Made by a program: the position numbers and the translations under genes. Of a DNA stretch of 64,000 bases, positions 1-8,529 are shown piece by piece (within the stretch, counting starts at the first letter, position 1; every line of letters begins with the position of its first letter). The notes beneath the pieces were generated by a model. It had not been told where the DNA came from and did no database searches. It was given only the letters and a program-made list of their open reading frames with translations. Source of the stretch: Arthrobacter sp. Leaf69 (lineage in GTDB: Bacteria > Actinomycetota > Actinomycetes > Actinomycetales > Micrococcaceae); assembly GCF_001422645.1 (NCBI RefSeq), contig NZ_LMLR01000016.1, positions 101,538 to 165,537 on the forward strand, in the 5' to 3' direction.

Positions 1-992
1 GCAGCCCGGAACTGGACCGACGCCCTGGACCAGGACGGCGCCGAACCCACCGAAGAACTCCTCCGCCAACTCCAGGGCGCCTTCATCCGCAAACCCCGCC
101 ACGGACTCCAGCACCTGGAAATCTTCGCGACCGCCGAACAATGCGAACACCTCCTCACCGTCATGAACACCGCCACCAACCCCCGCACCACCCCCACCGG
201 GACAGGTGCGGCACCTGGAGACGAGGGAGGCGCGGCAGCCTGTGAGGGTCCCTCCGGTGCCGCCGGCACGCCGGAAAATGTTCCCGGTGCCCCGTGCCTG
301 GACCTCCGCTCGCAGCCGCAGAAACGCCTGGACGGCCTCGTCGGCGCCTGCAAAGTCGCCCTCGCCACCGGCGCCCTTCCCGCCGCCGGAGGGCTCCGAC
401 CGCAGGTCATGGTCACCATCGACTACCGCGACCTTCTCGCCCGCCTCGAACACATCACCGGCGACGCCGACCTGCCGGGAACCAGCCCTGACCACACCAG
501 CGGCACGCCCTTCCAACCAGGCGCAGCGATGGCGCACACCGGCACGATGCTGTTCACCGGCCCTGTCACCGCCGCCACGGTCCGGAAGATCGCCTGCGAC
601 GCGGACATCATCCCGGTCCTGCTCGGCGGCGAAGGCCGGATCCTGGACATCGGACGCGCCTCACGGGTTTTTCCGCCCCACATCCGCAAAGCCCTCACCG
701 CCCGCGACCAGGGCTGCGCCTTCCCCGGCTGCACCATCCCCGCCCCCTGGTGCGAAGCCCACCACATCACCAGCACGAGGCTTCCGCGGAAGGCCGCTGC
801 GGGGTCTACACCGGAACCGAGAACGGCGTACTGCTCTGTTCACACCACCACCACGTGATCCACAAAGAGCAATGGACCATCCAAATCCGCACCGGCATCC
901 CCTGGTTCATCCCGCCCCCGCACATCGACCCACGCCAAAAACCCCGACGCAACAACTACTTCCACCCCGCAAACCTCAACACCGCCGCCTGA
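1..992 (+). pseudogene. DUF222 / HNH endonuclease (13E12-type) gene, 5' cut by window, frameshifted
   Basis: The reading frame is open from base 1, so the start lies outside the window. The first part resembles the DUF222 domain of actinobacterial 13E12-repeat proteins, followed by the HNH zinc-binding start (RDQGCAFPGC, then WCEAHHI ending near 768). The conserved second half of the motif (GVLLCSHHHHVIHKEQW, 825-875) is in a different frame and runs to a stop at 990-992. A frameshift therefore sits between about 769 and 824, and the uninterrupted upstream frame would end at 858 without the HHH part of the nuclease site. Family members are multicopy in these genomes and their role is unclear. 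It is either a decayed copy or a sequencing error. Confidence 0.8.
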
Positions 993-1114
993 CACCGGCC
1001 GCAAAAAGACCGGCCGCGCAAAAAGCGGCTAACGCCTGGGGTGCACTATCTGGCTGGAGGCTCGCGGACGCTGATCAGATGTGCCGTTCGGGACGCCGGG
1101 GGCGAGGGTATCCA

Positions 1115-1145
1115 GTTATCTCGATGATGGAGATAACATCGAATC
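1115..1145 (+). promoter_or_regulatory. Palindromic operator overlapping a leaderless-type -10 box of the hydrolase gene
   Basis: GTTATCTC (1115-1122) and GAGATAAC (1130-1137) are perfect 8-bp inverted arms around a 7-nt spacer. A -10-like TAACAT (1134-1139) lies inside the right arm and is 6 nt from the GTG start at 1146, so a repressor bound here would cover the promoter. The arms look like PadR-family or other winged-helix operators, but no candidate regulator is adjacent. Confidence 0.6.
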
Positions 1146-2282
1146 GTGAAGGATGCGACGCCGGAGGACCCCGGCAGCCCGGCTAACAGCGCTCAACAGA
1201 GCGCCCCGGTGCAGGCCAACGAGCATGACGTCGCCGCCCCTCCGTTGAACAGCCCGGCTGACAGCGCTCAACAGAGCGCCCGGGTGCAGGCCCACGGGCA
1301 TGACGTCGCAGTCCTTGACTGGAGCGGCGCCTTCATGTCGGGCGCGCTGGTCCTGGTTCCGCTCTGGATGCTGCTGAGCAACAGCGCCGTCCTCGGCGGC
1401 CACCCGGCGCTGCCTGCGCTCCTGATGGTTGCTGCCGCAGCGGGCCTTCTCTGGGCGTTCGTGCTGGTCAAACGCACCACTGTCCTCGAAGGCTGGCCTC
1501 GAAGCAAACAGCATGGGCCGGTGAACCACCCGCCAAGCCGGCGCTCAGTTTCACGCTGGCAACTGGTCCGGGGCCTCGCGGGACGGCTGGCCGTCTTGGG
1601 TCTCGTTGCGGGGCTGGCGTGGCTCAATCCGTTCCCCTACCAGCCCAGCGGAGCGGAGGGCCAAACCACGGGGACCACCACCGAAGACGCCACCACCATA
1701 ACCCTCGCCCCGGAAGGAAAGGCCCGCGCGGGACTCGTCTTTTACCCGGGAGCACGGGTTGACGCGCGCGCGTATCAAGACATCCTTGGGCCGCTCGCGA
1801 ACGCGGGCTATCTTGTTGTCATCCTGAAAGTACCCTTGGGAATCCCCTTGCTGGACATCAGCCAAGCCCGCGGCACGATGGACGAACACCCCGAGATCAC
1901 TTCCTGGGCAGTCGGCGGCCATTCGCTGGGAGGAGTCAGCGCGTCCTCCTTCGCGACGTCGAACCGGGACGTCTCCGGGCTTTTGTTGTTTGCTTCGTAC
2001 CCCGCGGAAAGCATGGCGGACGCCGTCGACTTCGCGGTGCTGTCCATCTCCGGCTCCAATGACGGACTCACCACTCCGGACAAGATCTCGGCGTCAAAGG
2101 CCTTGCTACCGCCGGCCACCGGTTTCGCGACGGTGGAGGGCGGAGTGCACGCGTTTTTCGGGGACTACGGCGAACAGCCCGGGGACGGCGAGCCAGGCAT
2201 CTCCCGCCAAGAGGCGCAGCAGCAGATCGCCGCGGACTCGATCCGATTTATGGACCGGCTCGGTTCCGGCCCTCGTGGATAG
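1146..2282 (+). CDS. Membrane-anchored alpha/beta hydrolase family protein
   Basis: 378 aa with a GTG start 6 nt from a -10-like TAACAT, which suggests leaderless translation. The N-terminal about 55 residues contain two in-frame copies of a 25-residue unit (see the repeat at 1175-1309). Hydrophobic segments follow near residues 62-105 and 128-142. The C-terminal half (from about 165) is an alpha/beta hydrolase with the nucleophile elbow GHSLGG (Ser260) and a plausible triad of Asp306 (SGSNDG) and His335 (GGVHAFFGD). The catalytic domain is probably extracytoplasmic, but topology is uncertain. Substrate unknown; family members include esterases and carboxylesterase-like enzymes. It converges with the gene at 2288 with only 5 nt between stops. 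An internal ATG at 1335 is an alternative start that would remove the repeats. Confidence 0.75.
   Translation: MKDATPEDPGSPANSAQQSAPVQANEHDVAAPPLNSPADSAQQSARVQAHGHDVAVLDWSGAFMSGALVLVPLWMLLSNSAVLGGHPALPALLMVAAAAGLLWAFVLVKRTTVLEGWPRSKQHGPVNHPPSRRSVSRWQLVRGLAGRLAVLGLVAGLAWLNPFPYQPSGAEGQTTGTTTEDATTITLAPEGKARAGLVFYPGARVDARAYQDILGPLANAGYLVVILKVPLGIPLLDISQARGTMDEHPEITSWAVGGHSLGGVSASSFATSNRDVSGLLLFASYPAESMADAVDFAVLSISGSNDGLTTPDKISASKALLPPATGFATVEGGVHAFFGDYGEQPGDGEPGISRQEAQQQIAADSIRFMDRLGSGPRG
1175..1309 (+). repeat. In-frame imperfect tandem duplication, 75-bp period
   Basis: The about 60-bp segment starting at 1175 recurs starting at 1250 with only a few substitutions (for example CCGGTG versus CGGGTG and CAACGAG versus CCACGGG). 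The period of 75 bp is 25 codons, so the hydrolase N-terminus carries the unit SPANSAQQSA..QANEHDV twice. Confidence 0.85.
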
Positions 2283-2287
2283 TGCCG

Positions 2288-4144
2288 TTATCGCCCCGCA
2301 GCGTAACCCTGCGCGCCGCGGGGATTCGCCGCCGCCTGCAGAACCCCGGTCGAAGGATCCCGCACGACGGCGGACAGGCGTCCCAGCGTCCAGCCGCCCG
2401 CGACGGTGACGACATGACCACGGCGCTCAAGTCCCGCGATAACGTCCTCGCCCAGCCGCTCCTCGACGACGGCGCCGCCTGGCTCCCAGGTGCGCGGCCA
2501 GAACGAACCGGGCATCGACGTCGTATGGAAGGTGGGGGCATCAATGGCCTGCTGCGGCGAGTAGCCGCCGACAATCGTGCGCAGCAGGTACGGCAGCTGC
2601 CATTGATCCTGTTGGTCGCCGCCCGGCGAACCAAGAGCGGTCACGGCCTCGCCGTCCCGCAGCACAAGAGTTGGCGTGAGGGTTGTCCGCGGCCGCTTCC
2701 CCGGTGTCAGGGTAGAGGGCGTTCCCGGCTCCAACCAGGTCATTTGCAGCCGGGTGCCGAGGCAGAAGCCCAATTCCGGGATGGCCGGCGAGGACTGCAG
2801 CCAGCCACCCGACGGCGTGGCCGAGACCATGTTGCCCCAGCGATCCACGACGTCAATATGACAGGTATCGCCGCGGGTCTCCCCGCTCGGCGCCACGGTA
2901 GGCTCCCCCACTCCCAGCCCGGCCGACCCCTCTGAACCCGGACCCGTCGGCGGCTCGTAGTGGGTACGCAGTGTGGGCACATACGGCTCATATCCGGGGA
3001 CCGTGCCGGGCCGGAATTCGTGTGATGCCTGCTCTCCGATCAGCGCCCGGCGGCGGGCGCAGTAGTCGGCGGACAGGAGATAGTTCAACGGCACATCCGT
3101 GTCGCCGTAGTACGCTTCCCGGTCCGCGAGCGCCAGCTTCTGGGCTTCCAGGATGGTGTGCGCGCCGAGTTCGGTGGACGGATCGAGGTACTCGTCGTCG
3201 AACCCTTCGAGAATGGCGAGCGTCTGGAGCAGCGCGGGACCCTGCCCCCACGGTCCCGTCTTAGCGATGGTGTGTCCGCGGAATTCCACCGTGGCGGCGT
3301 CCTCGTAGCCAGCCTCGAATCCGGAGAGGTCCTCCAGTGCGAGGACACCGCGGTGATCCGTACCTGAGGAATGCCGGTGCGGGGTCTGGACCGACTCCAC
3401 CATGGCCTTGGCCACGAAGCCCTCGCGCCACTCGCGGCGGGCGGCGTCGATCCTGGTTTCGCGCGAATGCCCAGCCGGCCCGGCGGTCCCGGCGTCGACC
3501 AGCCGCTGCAGCGTCCGGGCGTAGGCAGGATTGCGGACCAGCTCCCCTTCAGCCGGGATCCTGCCTCCGGGCATCCACAGCCCAGCAGACGTCGGCCAGT
3601 GCATCTGGAACAGCTCCGCCACGGCGGCGATGGTGGTCCCCACCCTGCCCAGCATCGGGTGCCCGTCGCGGGCGTAGCCGATCGCGAAGTCCAGTACGTC
3701 GCCCAGTTCCCAGGTCCCGTGGTCTCGCAACAGCAGGAGCCAGGCGTCGACGGCGGCGGGAACCGCGGCGGCCAGCGCGCCAGAGCCGGGCACCAGATCC
3801 AGGCCCTCCGCGAGGTAGTGCTCCACCGTGGCTCCGGCGGGGGCCGGGCCCTGCCCCATGAGGACCACGGGCCGGCCGGGCTCGTCCGCGGTGACGAAGA
3901 CCCCGGTCATGTCCCCGCCGGGCCCGTTCAGGTGCGGCTCGACGACGTGCAGCACGAAGGCTCCCGCCGTCGCGGCGTCGAACGCGTTGCCGCCGCGCTC
4001 CAGCACCGCCTGGGCGGCCGCCGTCGCCAGCCAGTGCGTGGAGGCACTCATCCCGAAGGTGCCCTGCAGGGTGGGCCTGGTGGTGAACGTATCGGGCCGG
4101 GTGAACGCCGGGGACGCTGGCGCGATGCCCGCCAGGGGCTCCAC
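2288..4144 (-). CDS. Gamma-glutamyltransferase-family Ntn hydrolase (possibly oxamate amidohydrolase-like)
   Basis: 618 aa from the chosen GTG at 4144, which has a GGGGGAG ribosome binding site just upstream. An ATG at 4219 is open but would overlap the small gene before it. N-terminal family motifs are present (GTFGMSASTHWLA, LERGGNAFDAATA, NGPGGDM). The autocleavage/nucleophile threonine is Thr427 in the motif GDTCHIDVVD, followed by the substrate-loop region NMVSATPSGG and the GSPGGDQQ segment. The family makes a proenzyme that cleaves itself before the Thr. It is last in an operon with an OFA-type transporter and a 47-aa partner. Because related enzymes such as HpxW release oxalate from oxamate and the OFA family includes oxalate carriers, an oxamate-type substrate is possible but unproven. 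Confidence 0.8.
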   Translation of the reverse strand: MEPLAGIAPASPAFTRPDTFTTRPTLQGTFGMSASTHWLATAAAQAVLERGGNAFDAATAGAFVLHVVEPHLNGPGGDMTGVFVTADEPGRPVVLMGQGPAPAGATVEHYLAEGLDLVPGSGALAAAVPAAVDAWLLLLRDHGTWELGDVLDFAIGYARDGHPMLGRVGTTIAAVAELFQMHWPTSAGLWMPGGRIPAEGELVRNPAYARTLQRLVDAGTAGPAGHSRETRIDAARREWREGFVAKAMVESVQTPHRHSSGTDHRGVLALEDLSGFEAGYEDAATVEFRGHTIAKTGPWGQGPALLQTLAILEGFDDEYLDPSTELGAHTILEAQKLALADREAYYGDTDVPLNYLLSADYCARRRALIGEQASHEFRPGTVPGYEPYVPTLRTHYEPPTGPGSEGSAGLGVGEPTVAPSGETRGDTCHIDVVDRWGNMVSATPSGGWLQSSPAIPELGFCLGTRLQMTWLEPGTPSTLTPGKRPRTTLTPTLVLRDGEAVTALGSPGGDQQDQWQLPYLLRTIVGGYSPQQAIDAPTFHTTSMPGSFWPRTWEPGGAVVEERLGEDVIAGLERRGHVVTVAGGWTLGRLSAVVRDPSTGVLQAAANPRGAQGYAAGR

Positions 4145-4196
4145 TCGGGGCTCCCCCGTGCGGGTGCGCGGCGAAGCCGGGAACCCTGTGGCGGTG

Positions 4197-4340
4197 TCAG
4201 CCAAAGAGGGCCGCCACACGGGTCAAGGTCTCGTACACGCCGTAGCCCAGCGGCACTCCCACCAGCGCCCAGGCGACCACCAGCTTCCCGGTCGACGGGT
4301 TTACAGGTGTCGGGTTCACAGTTGTCTGCGCAGTACTCAT
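4197..4340 (-). CDS. Small single-pass membrane protein, MFS transporter small subunit
   Basis: 47 aa. The ATG at 4340 lies one base after the transporter stop (TGA-G-ATG) and is served by a GGAGG inside the transporter's 3' end, so translation is coupled. The protein has a short polar N-terminus with a PTPVNP motif, then one hydrophobic helix (about residues 20-36) ending in an ETLTRVAALFG tail. Proteins of this size and pattern are known next to OFA-family transporters and are annotated as MFS small subunits. The role is presumed to be stabilising or regulating the transporter. A longer frame starting at 4436 would lie inside the transporter gene and is not supported. Confidence 0.8.
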   Translation of the reverse strand: MSTAQTTVNPTPVNPSTGKLVVAWALVGVPLGYGVYETLTRVAALFG

Positions 4341-4341
4341 C

Positions 4342-5736
4342 TCAGGCCTCCATGGCAGGTTCTTCGGAGCGGACACGGTCGGGGCGTGGTTCGTGGAACC
4401 GGGCGTCGACCGGCTTGACCAGCAGGTTCGCCACAAAGCCGATCACCAGCAGCCCCACCATGGTCAGTAGCGCGGGCTGGTAGGACGCTGCGGTCAACTG
4501 GCCGGGCTTGCCCTGTGCGTCCAGGAACGCGTTGACGATCAATGGCCCGGCGATACCGGCCGCGGACCACGCCGTCAGGAGCCGGCCGTGGATCGCCCCG
4601 ACCTGGAACGTGCCGAACAGGTCGCGCAGGTAGGCCGGGACGGTCGCGAAGCCGCCGCCGTAGAAGGAGATGATGACGAACGCGAGCGCCACGTAGAGGA
4701 ACGTGCTGGTGGAGCCGGCCAAGGCCAGCACCGTGTAGAGCACGGCGCCGACGCCGAGGTACATCATGTAGATGCGCTTGCGGCCGGTCACGTCCGAGGT
4801 GGCGGACCAGGCGAAGCGGCCGGACATGTTGCCGATCGAGAGCAGCCCCACGAAGCCGGCGGCGACGGCGGCGCTCACCAGGGACACGCCGTCGGACTGG
4901 CGGAAGAAGTCCTGGATCATCGGTGCGGCTTGCTCCAGGATGCCGATTCCCGCTGTCACGTTGCAGAAGAGGGCGATCCAGACGAGCCAGAACTGCCTGG
5001 TCTTGACGGCGTTCTTCGCGGAGACGTTGTCCGTGGTGACCAGCGTGGCGGCCTTCACCTTAGCCGGGTCGAAACCGGCCGGCTTCCATCCCTCGGCCGG
5101 GACCTTGATGGTGAACGCGCCGAACATCATATACGCGAGGTACACGACGGCGAGGGTCAGGAAGAGCTTGCCGACGGAGTCGCCACTGGCAACCCAGCCC
5201 TTGGCGCCGGAGTTGGGGTCGTACATCTTCAGCAGCGCGGTGGAGACCGGGCTGGCGATGAGGGCGCCGCCGCCGAAGCCCATGATGGCCATGCCGGTCG
5301 CGAGGCCCGGGCGGTCGGGGAACCATTTGATGAGGGTGGACACCGGCGAGATGTAGCCGATGCCCAGGCCAATGCCGCCGATGAATCCGTAGCCGAGGTA
5401 AACGAGCCACAACTGGCCGCTGAAGATCCCGAGCGAGCCGACCAGGAAGCCGCTGGCCCAGAACACGGCCGAGGTAAACATCGCCTTGCGCGGGCCGTTC
5501 TTGTCCACCCACGTGCCCATGATCGCGGCGGAGAGGCCGAGCATCACAATCGCGATCGAGAAGATCACGCCGATTTCAGTCAGGCTGGCGCCGAAGTGCT
5601 TTACCAGCGCAGTCTTGTAGACACTCGTGGCGTACGCCTGGCCGATGCACAGGTGCACAGCGAGCGCGGCGGGCGGCACCAGCCACCGGTTGAATCCCGG
5701 CGGGGCGATCGTTCGTTCACGGTCCAGCCAGCCCAT
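4342..5736 (-). CDS. OFA-family MFS transporter (oxalate/formate antiporter type)
   Basis: 464 aa, about 12 transmembrane helices. The start ATG at 5736 (MGWLDRERTIAPPGFNRW) is preceded by AGAGGAG. The open frame extends to 5820, but that part is not conserved-looking. Recognisable features are the early IGQAYATSVYKTAL helix, the A-like loop motif DKNGPRKAMF and the second-half DVTGRKRIYMM loop, all typical of the OFA subgroup. Family members exchange small carboxylates such as oxalate and formate; the actual substrate is not determined. It leads the operon with the 47-aa protein and the GGT-like hydrolase. A GntR-type palindrome lies about 115 nt upstream. Confidence 0.85.
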   Translation of the reverse strand: MGWLDRERTIAPPGFNRWLVPPAALAVHLCIGQAYATSVYKTALVKHFGASLTEIGVIFSIAIVMLGLSAAIMGTWVDKNGPRKAMFTSAVFWASGFLVGSLGIFSGQLWLVYLGYGFIGGIGLGIGYISPVSTLIKWFPDRPGLATGMAIMGFGGGALIASPVSTALLKMYDPNSGAKGWVASGDSVGKLFLTLAVVYLAYMMFGAFTIKVPAEGWKPAGFDPAKVKAATLVTTDNVSAKNAVKTRQFWLVWIALFCNVTAGIGILEQAAPMIQDFFRQSDGVSLVSAAVAAGFVGLLSIGNMSGRFAWSATSDVTGRKRIYMMYLGVGAVLYTVLALAGSTSTFLYVALAFVIISFYGGGFATVPAYLRDLFGTFQVGAIHGRLLTAWSAAGIAGPLIVNAFLDAQGKPGQLTAASYQPALLTMVGLLVIGFVANLLVKPVDARFHEPRPDRVRSEEPAMEA

Positions 5737-5850
5737 AAGTGCTCCTCTTGCTTGTCGAAGACGTCGGTGTCCCAGTGCATAGAGGCGAATGGCCCCAGAT
5801 CGGGCCGTTGCCTCCGGCAATCATGGTGCAGATCGACAGCAAACGTACTA

Positions 5851-5863
5851 CTTGTGCGACAAG
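5851..5863. promoter_or_regulatory. GntR/FadR-type operator upstream of the transporter operon
   Basis: CTTGTGCGACAAG is a perfect palindrome (5-bp arms, 3-nt centre) and its core fits TNGTNNNACNA, the consensus of FadR-subfamily GntR repressors. It lies 115 nt upstream of the transporter ATG and is the only such palindrome I noticed in this intergenic region. Confidence 0.5.
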
Positions 5864-5974
5864 CGGTAGGAATTCCGCGACGAGCGGTGGTGATGGCCTC
5901 GGCGGCCCGCTTCCGGGCCCACCTCTCGGCGGCCGACTCCCGGGGCTTACCTCCCGAGGGCCGACTCCCGAAAC

Positions 5975-8506
5975 CTACTTTCCGAGTCCGGCCTTCCGGA
6001 GCGCCTCGGCCATCGCCGTGTTGGCCGGTGCCGGCGTCGGCTTCTGCGGCTGCCTGGCAGGCGTCCGCCGGTCGGGCGCCGGCTTCCCGGACGGCTGAGC
6101 AGACGGCTTCCCGGACGGCTGACCAGAGTTCTGCCTCGGCGGCGCTTGCTTGGACGGCGCCTGCGCCGCCGCACGCCCGCCGGGCGCGGCCGGTTCGTCG
6201 TCGAGCCTCAAGGTCAGGGAGATGCGCTTGCGTTCCGGATCGGCCTCCAGCACCTTGACGCGCACCACCTGGCCGGACTTGACCACGTCGCGGGGATCGG
6301 AGACGAAGCGGTTGGCCAGCGCGGAGACGTGGACCAGGCCGTCCTGGTGCACCCCGACGTCGACAAACGCACCGAACGCCGCCACGTTGGTCACGGTCCC
6401 CTCCAGCACCATCCCGGGCCGGAGGTCGGAGATCTTCTCGATGCCCTCCGAGAACGTCGCCGCCGCGAAGGCCGGGCGCGGGTCACGGCCGGGCTTCTCG
6501 AGTTCGGCGATGATGTCCTGCACCGTGGGCAGGCCGAAGGAGCCGTCGACAAAGTCCTGCGGGTTCAGTGTGGCGTAGCTTCCCGCGGCCGGCCCCCTCC
6601 CGCCGGCGGCGGCTTTGATTTTCCGCGCCACCGGGTAGGCCTCGGGGTGCACGCTGGATGCATCCAAGGGTTCGACTCCCCCGGTGATGCGCAGGAACCC
6701 GGCGCACTGTTCGAACGCTTTCGCGCCCAGTCGCGGCACCTTTTTCAGTTCGGTGCGCTTGGTAAACGGGCCGTGTTCGTTCCGGTACGCCACAATGTTT
6801 TCGCTCAGGAGCGGCCCGACGCCGGCCACGCGGCTCAGCAGCGCCGGCGAGGCGGTGTTCACGTCCACGCCCACGGCATTCACGCAGTCCTCGACCACCG
6901 CGTCGAGGCTGCGGTCCAGCTTGGCGGCGGTGACGTCGTGCTGGTACTGCCCGACGCCGATCGACTTCGGCTCGATCTTCACGAGTTCCGCCAGCGGATC
7001 CTGCAGGCGCCGGGCGATGGACACGGCGCCGCGCAGGGACACATCCATGCCGGGCAGCTCGGCGGCGGCGAGCGCCGAGGCCGAATACACCGAGGCGCCG
7101 GCCTCCGACACCACGATTTTCTGCGGCTTGCCGCCCTGGTGCGCAGTGTCCGGGCCGGCGGCGAGCTGTTTGAGCAGTTCAGCGGCGAGTTTGTCCGTTT
7201 CCCGCGAGGCTGTGCCGTTGCCGATCGCCACGAGTTCGACGCCGTACTTCCGGGCGAGGGTGACGAGGGTCCGCAGCGCCTCGTCCCATTTCCGGGCCGG
7301 GGCGTGCGGGTAGATGGTGTCCGTCGCCACCACTTTGCCCGTGCCGTCCACCACCGCCACCTTGACCCCTGTGCGCAGTCCCGGGTCCAGGCCCAGGGTG
7401 GCACGGTTTCCCGCCGGCGCCGCGAGGAGCACATCCCGGAGGTTGGCAGCGAAGACCCGCACGGCCTCGTCTTCGGCGGCCGCGAACATCCGGCTCCGCA
7501 GATCCGCGGTCAGCCGGGCCAGCACCCGCGAGCGCCAGGCGAGCTGCGCGGTCTGGAGCAGCCAGGCGTCGGCGGGCCGGCCGCGGTCGGCGACCCCGAG
7601 GAAGCGGGCCACGGCGGCTTCGTAGCGGCCGCGCGCGGCGGTGAGGGCGGCGTCGTCGTTCGGTTCTGCCTCAGCGAGGTCCAGCTCCAGCACGCCGTCC
7701 TTTTCGCCGCGCAGCAGCGCCAGGACGCGGTGCGAGGGCATCCCCGAAGGCTGCTGGGAGAATTCGAAGTAGTCCTTGAACTTCTGCCCCTCGGCGTCCT
7801 TGCCCTTCTTCACCCGGGACACCATCCTGCCCTGCGTCCATAGCCGCTCCCGCAGGGTGGCGGCCAGGTCGGCGTCCTGGGCGACGCGTTCCACCAGAAT
7901 GGAACGCGCCCCGGCGAGCGCCGCGGCGGCATCCCCGATGGAATGCTCCGCGTTGAGGTACTTGTGGGCTTCACGTTCGGGGTCCAGCTCGGGCCGCTTC
8001 AGCAGCGCGTCGGCCAGCGGCTCCAGCCCGGCTTCGCGGGCAATCTGCGCTTTGGTCCGCCGCTTGGTCTTGAACGGCAGGTAGATGTCCTCCAGGCGCG
8101 ACTTCGTGTCGGCGCCGACGACGGCGGCCTGCAGTTCCGGAGTCAGCGCGCCCTGCGCTGCGATCGCTTCCAAGACGGTCCGACGGCGGTCCTCCAGCTC
8201 GCGCAGGTAGCGCAGCCGTTCCTCGAGGTCGCGGAGCTGGGTGTCATCGAGCGTCCCGGTGGCTTCCTTGCGGTACCGGGCGATGAAGGGCACGGTGGAC
8301 CCGGCGTCGAGCAGGTCCACGGCGGCTTTGACCTGCCAGGGGTTCACGCCCAGTTCTGCGGCAATCTGGGCGGCGATGCCGGACTCCTGGGCCTGCGGCG
8401 CCCGGGTCTGGGGCGACGGGGCATGGGGCGCCTGGGTCCTGGCGGGCTGGCTCGTTGCGGGCGTGGCGGAGGCTGACGGGGAGGGGCGCTGCGGGAGTTG
8501 GGTCAC
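5975..8506 (-). CDS. tex: Tex-family transcription accessory / RNA-binding protein
   Basis: 843 aa from GTG 8506. This start avoids the preceding gene, which stops at 8530; the open frame reaches 8605. Order of domains: a Pro/Ala-rich N-terminal tail, the Tex helical N-domain (from about residue 40), a YqgF/RNase H-like domain with LGLDPGLRTGVKVAVVD, helix-hairpin-helix repeats around VNAVGVDVNTASPALLSRVAGVG, and an S1 RNA-binding domain near residues 665-735 (GMVLEGTVTNVAAFGAFVDVGVHQDGLVH). The C-terminus is a Pro/Gly/Lys-rich tail with a repeated QPSGKP unit. Tex acts in the cytoplasm on nucleic acids and transcription; its exact role is unsettled. It is 23 nt downstream of the SOUL gene. 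Confidence 0.93.
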   Translation of the reverse strand: MTQLPQRPSPSASATPATSQPARTQAPHAPSPQTRAPQAQESGIAAQIAAELGVNPWQVKAAVDLLDAGSTVPFIARYRKEATGTLDDTQLRDLEERLRYLRELEDRRRTVLEAIAAQGALTPELQAAVVGADTKSRLEDIYLPFKTKRRTKAQIAREAGLEPLADALLKRPELDPEREAHKYLNAEHSIGDAAAALAGARSILVERVAQDADLAATLRERLWTQGRMVSRVKKGKDAEGQKFKDYFEFSQQPSGMPSHRVLALLRGEKDGVLELDLAEAEPNDDAALTAARGRYEAAVARFLGVADRGRPADAWLLQTAQLAWRSRVLARLTADLRSRMFAAAEDEAVRVFAANLRDVLLAAPAGNRATLGLDPGLRTGVKVAVVDGTGKVVATDTIYPHAPARKWDEALRTLVTLARKYGVELVAIGNGTASRETDKLAAELLKQLAAGPDTAHQGGKPQKIVVSEAGASVYSASALAAAELPGMDVSLRGAVSIARRLQDPLAELVKIEPKSIGVGQYQHDVTAAKLDRSLDAVVEDCVNAVGVDVNTASPALLSRVAGVGPLLSENIVAYRNEHGPFTKRTELKKVPRLGAKAFEQCAGFLRITGGVEPLDASSVHPEAYPVARKIKAAAGGRGPAAGSYATLNPQDFVDGSFGLPTVQDIIAELEKPGRDPRPAFAAATFSEGIEKISDLRPGMVLEGTVTNVAAFGAFVDVGVHQDGLVHVSALANRFVSDPRDVVKSGQVVRVKVLEADPERKRISLTLRLDDEPAAPGGRAAAQAPSKQAPPRQNSGQPSGKPSAQPSGKPAPDRRTPARQPQKPTPAPANTAMAEALRKAGLGK

Positions 8507-8529
8507 CCTGCCATTTTGCCTCACCGGGG

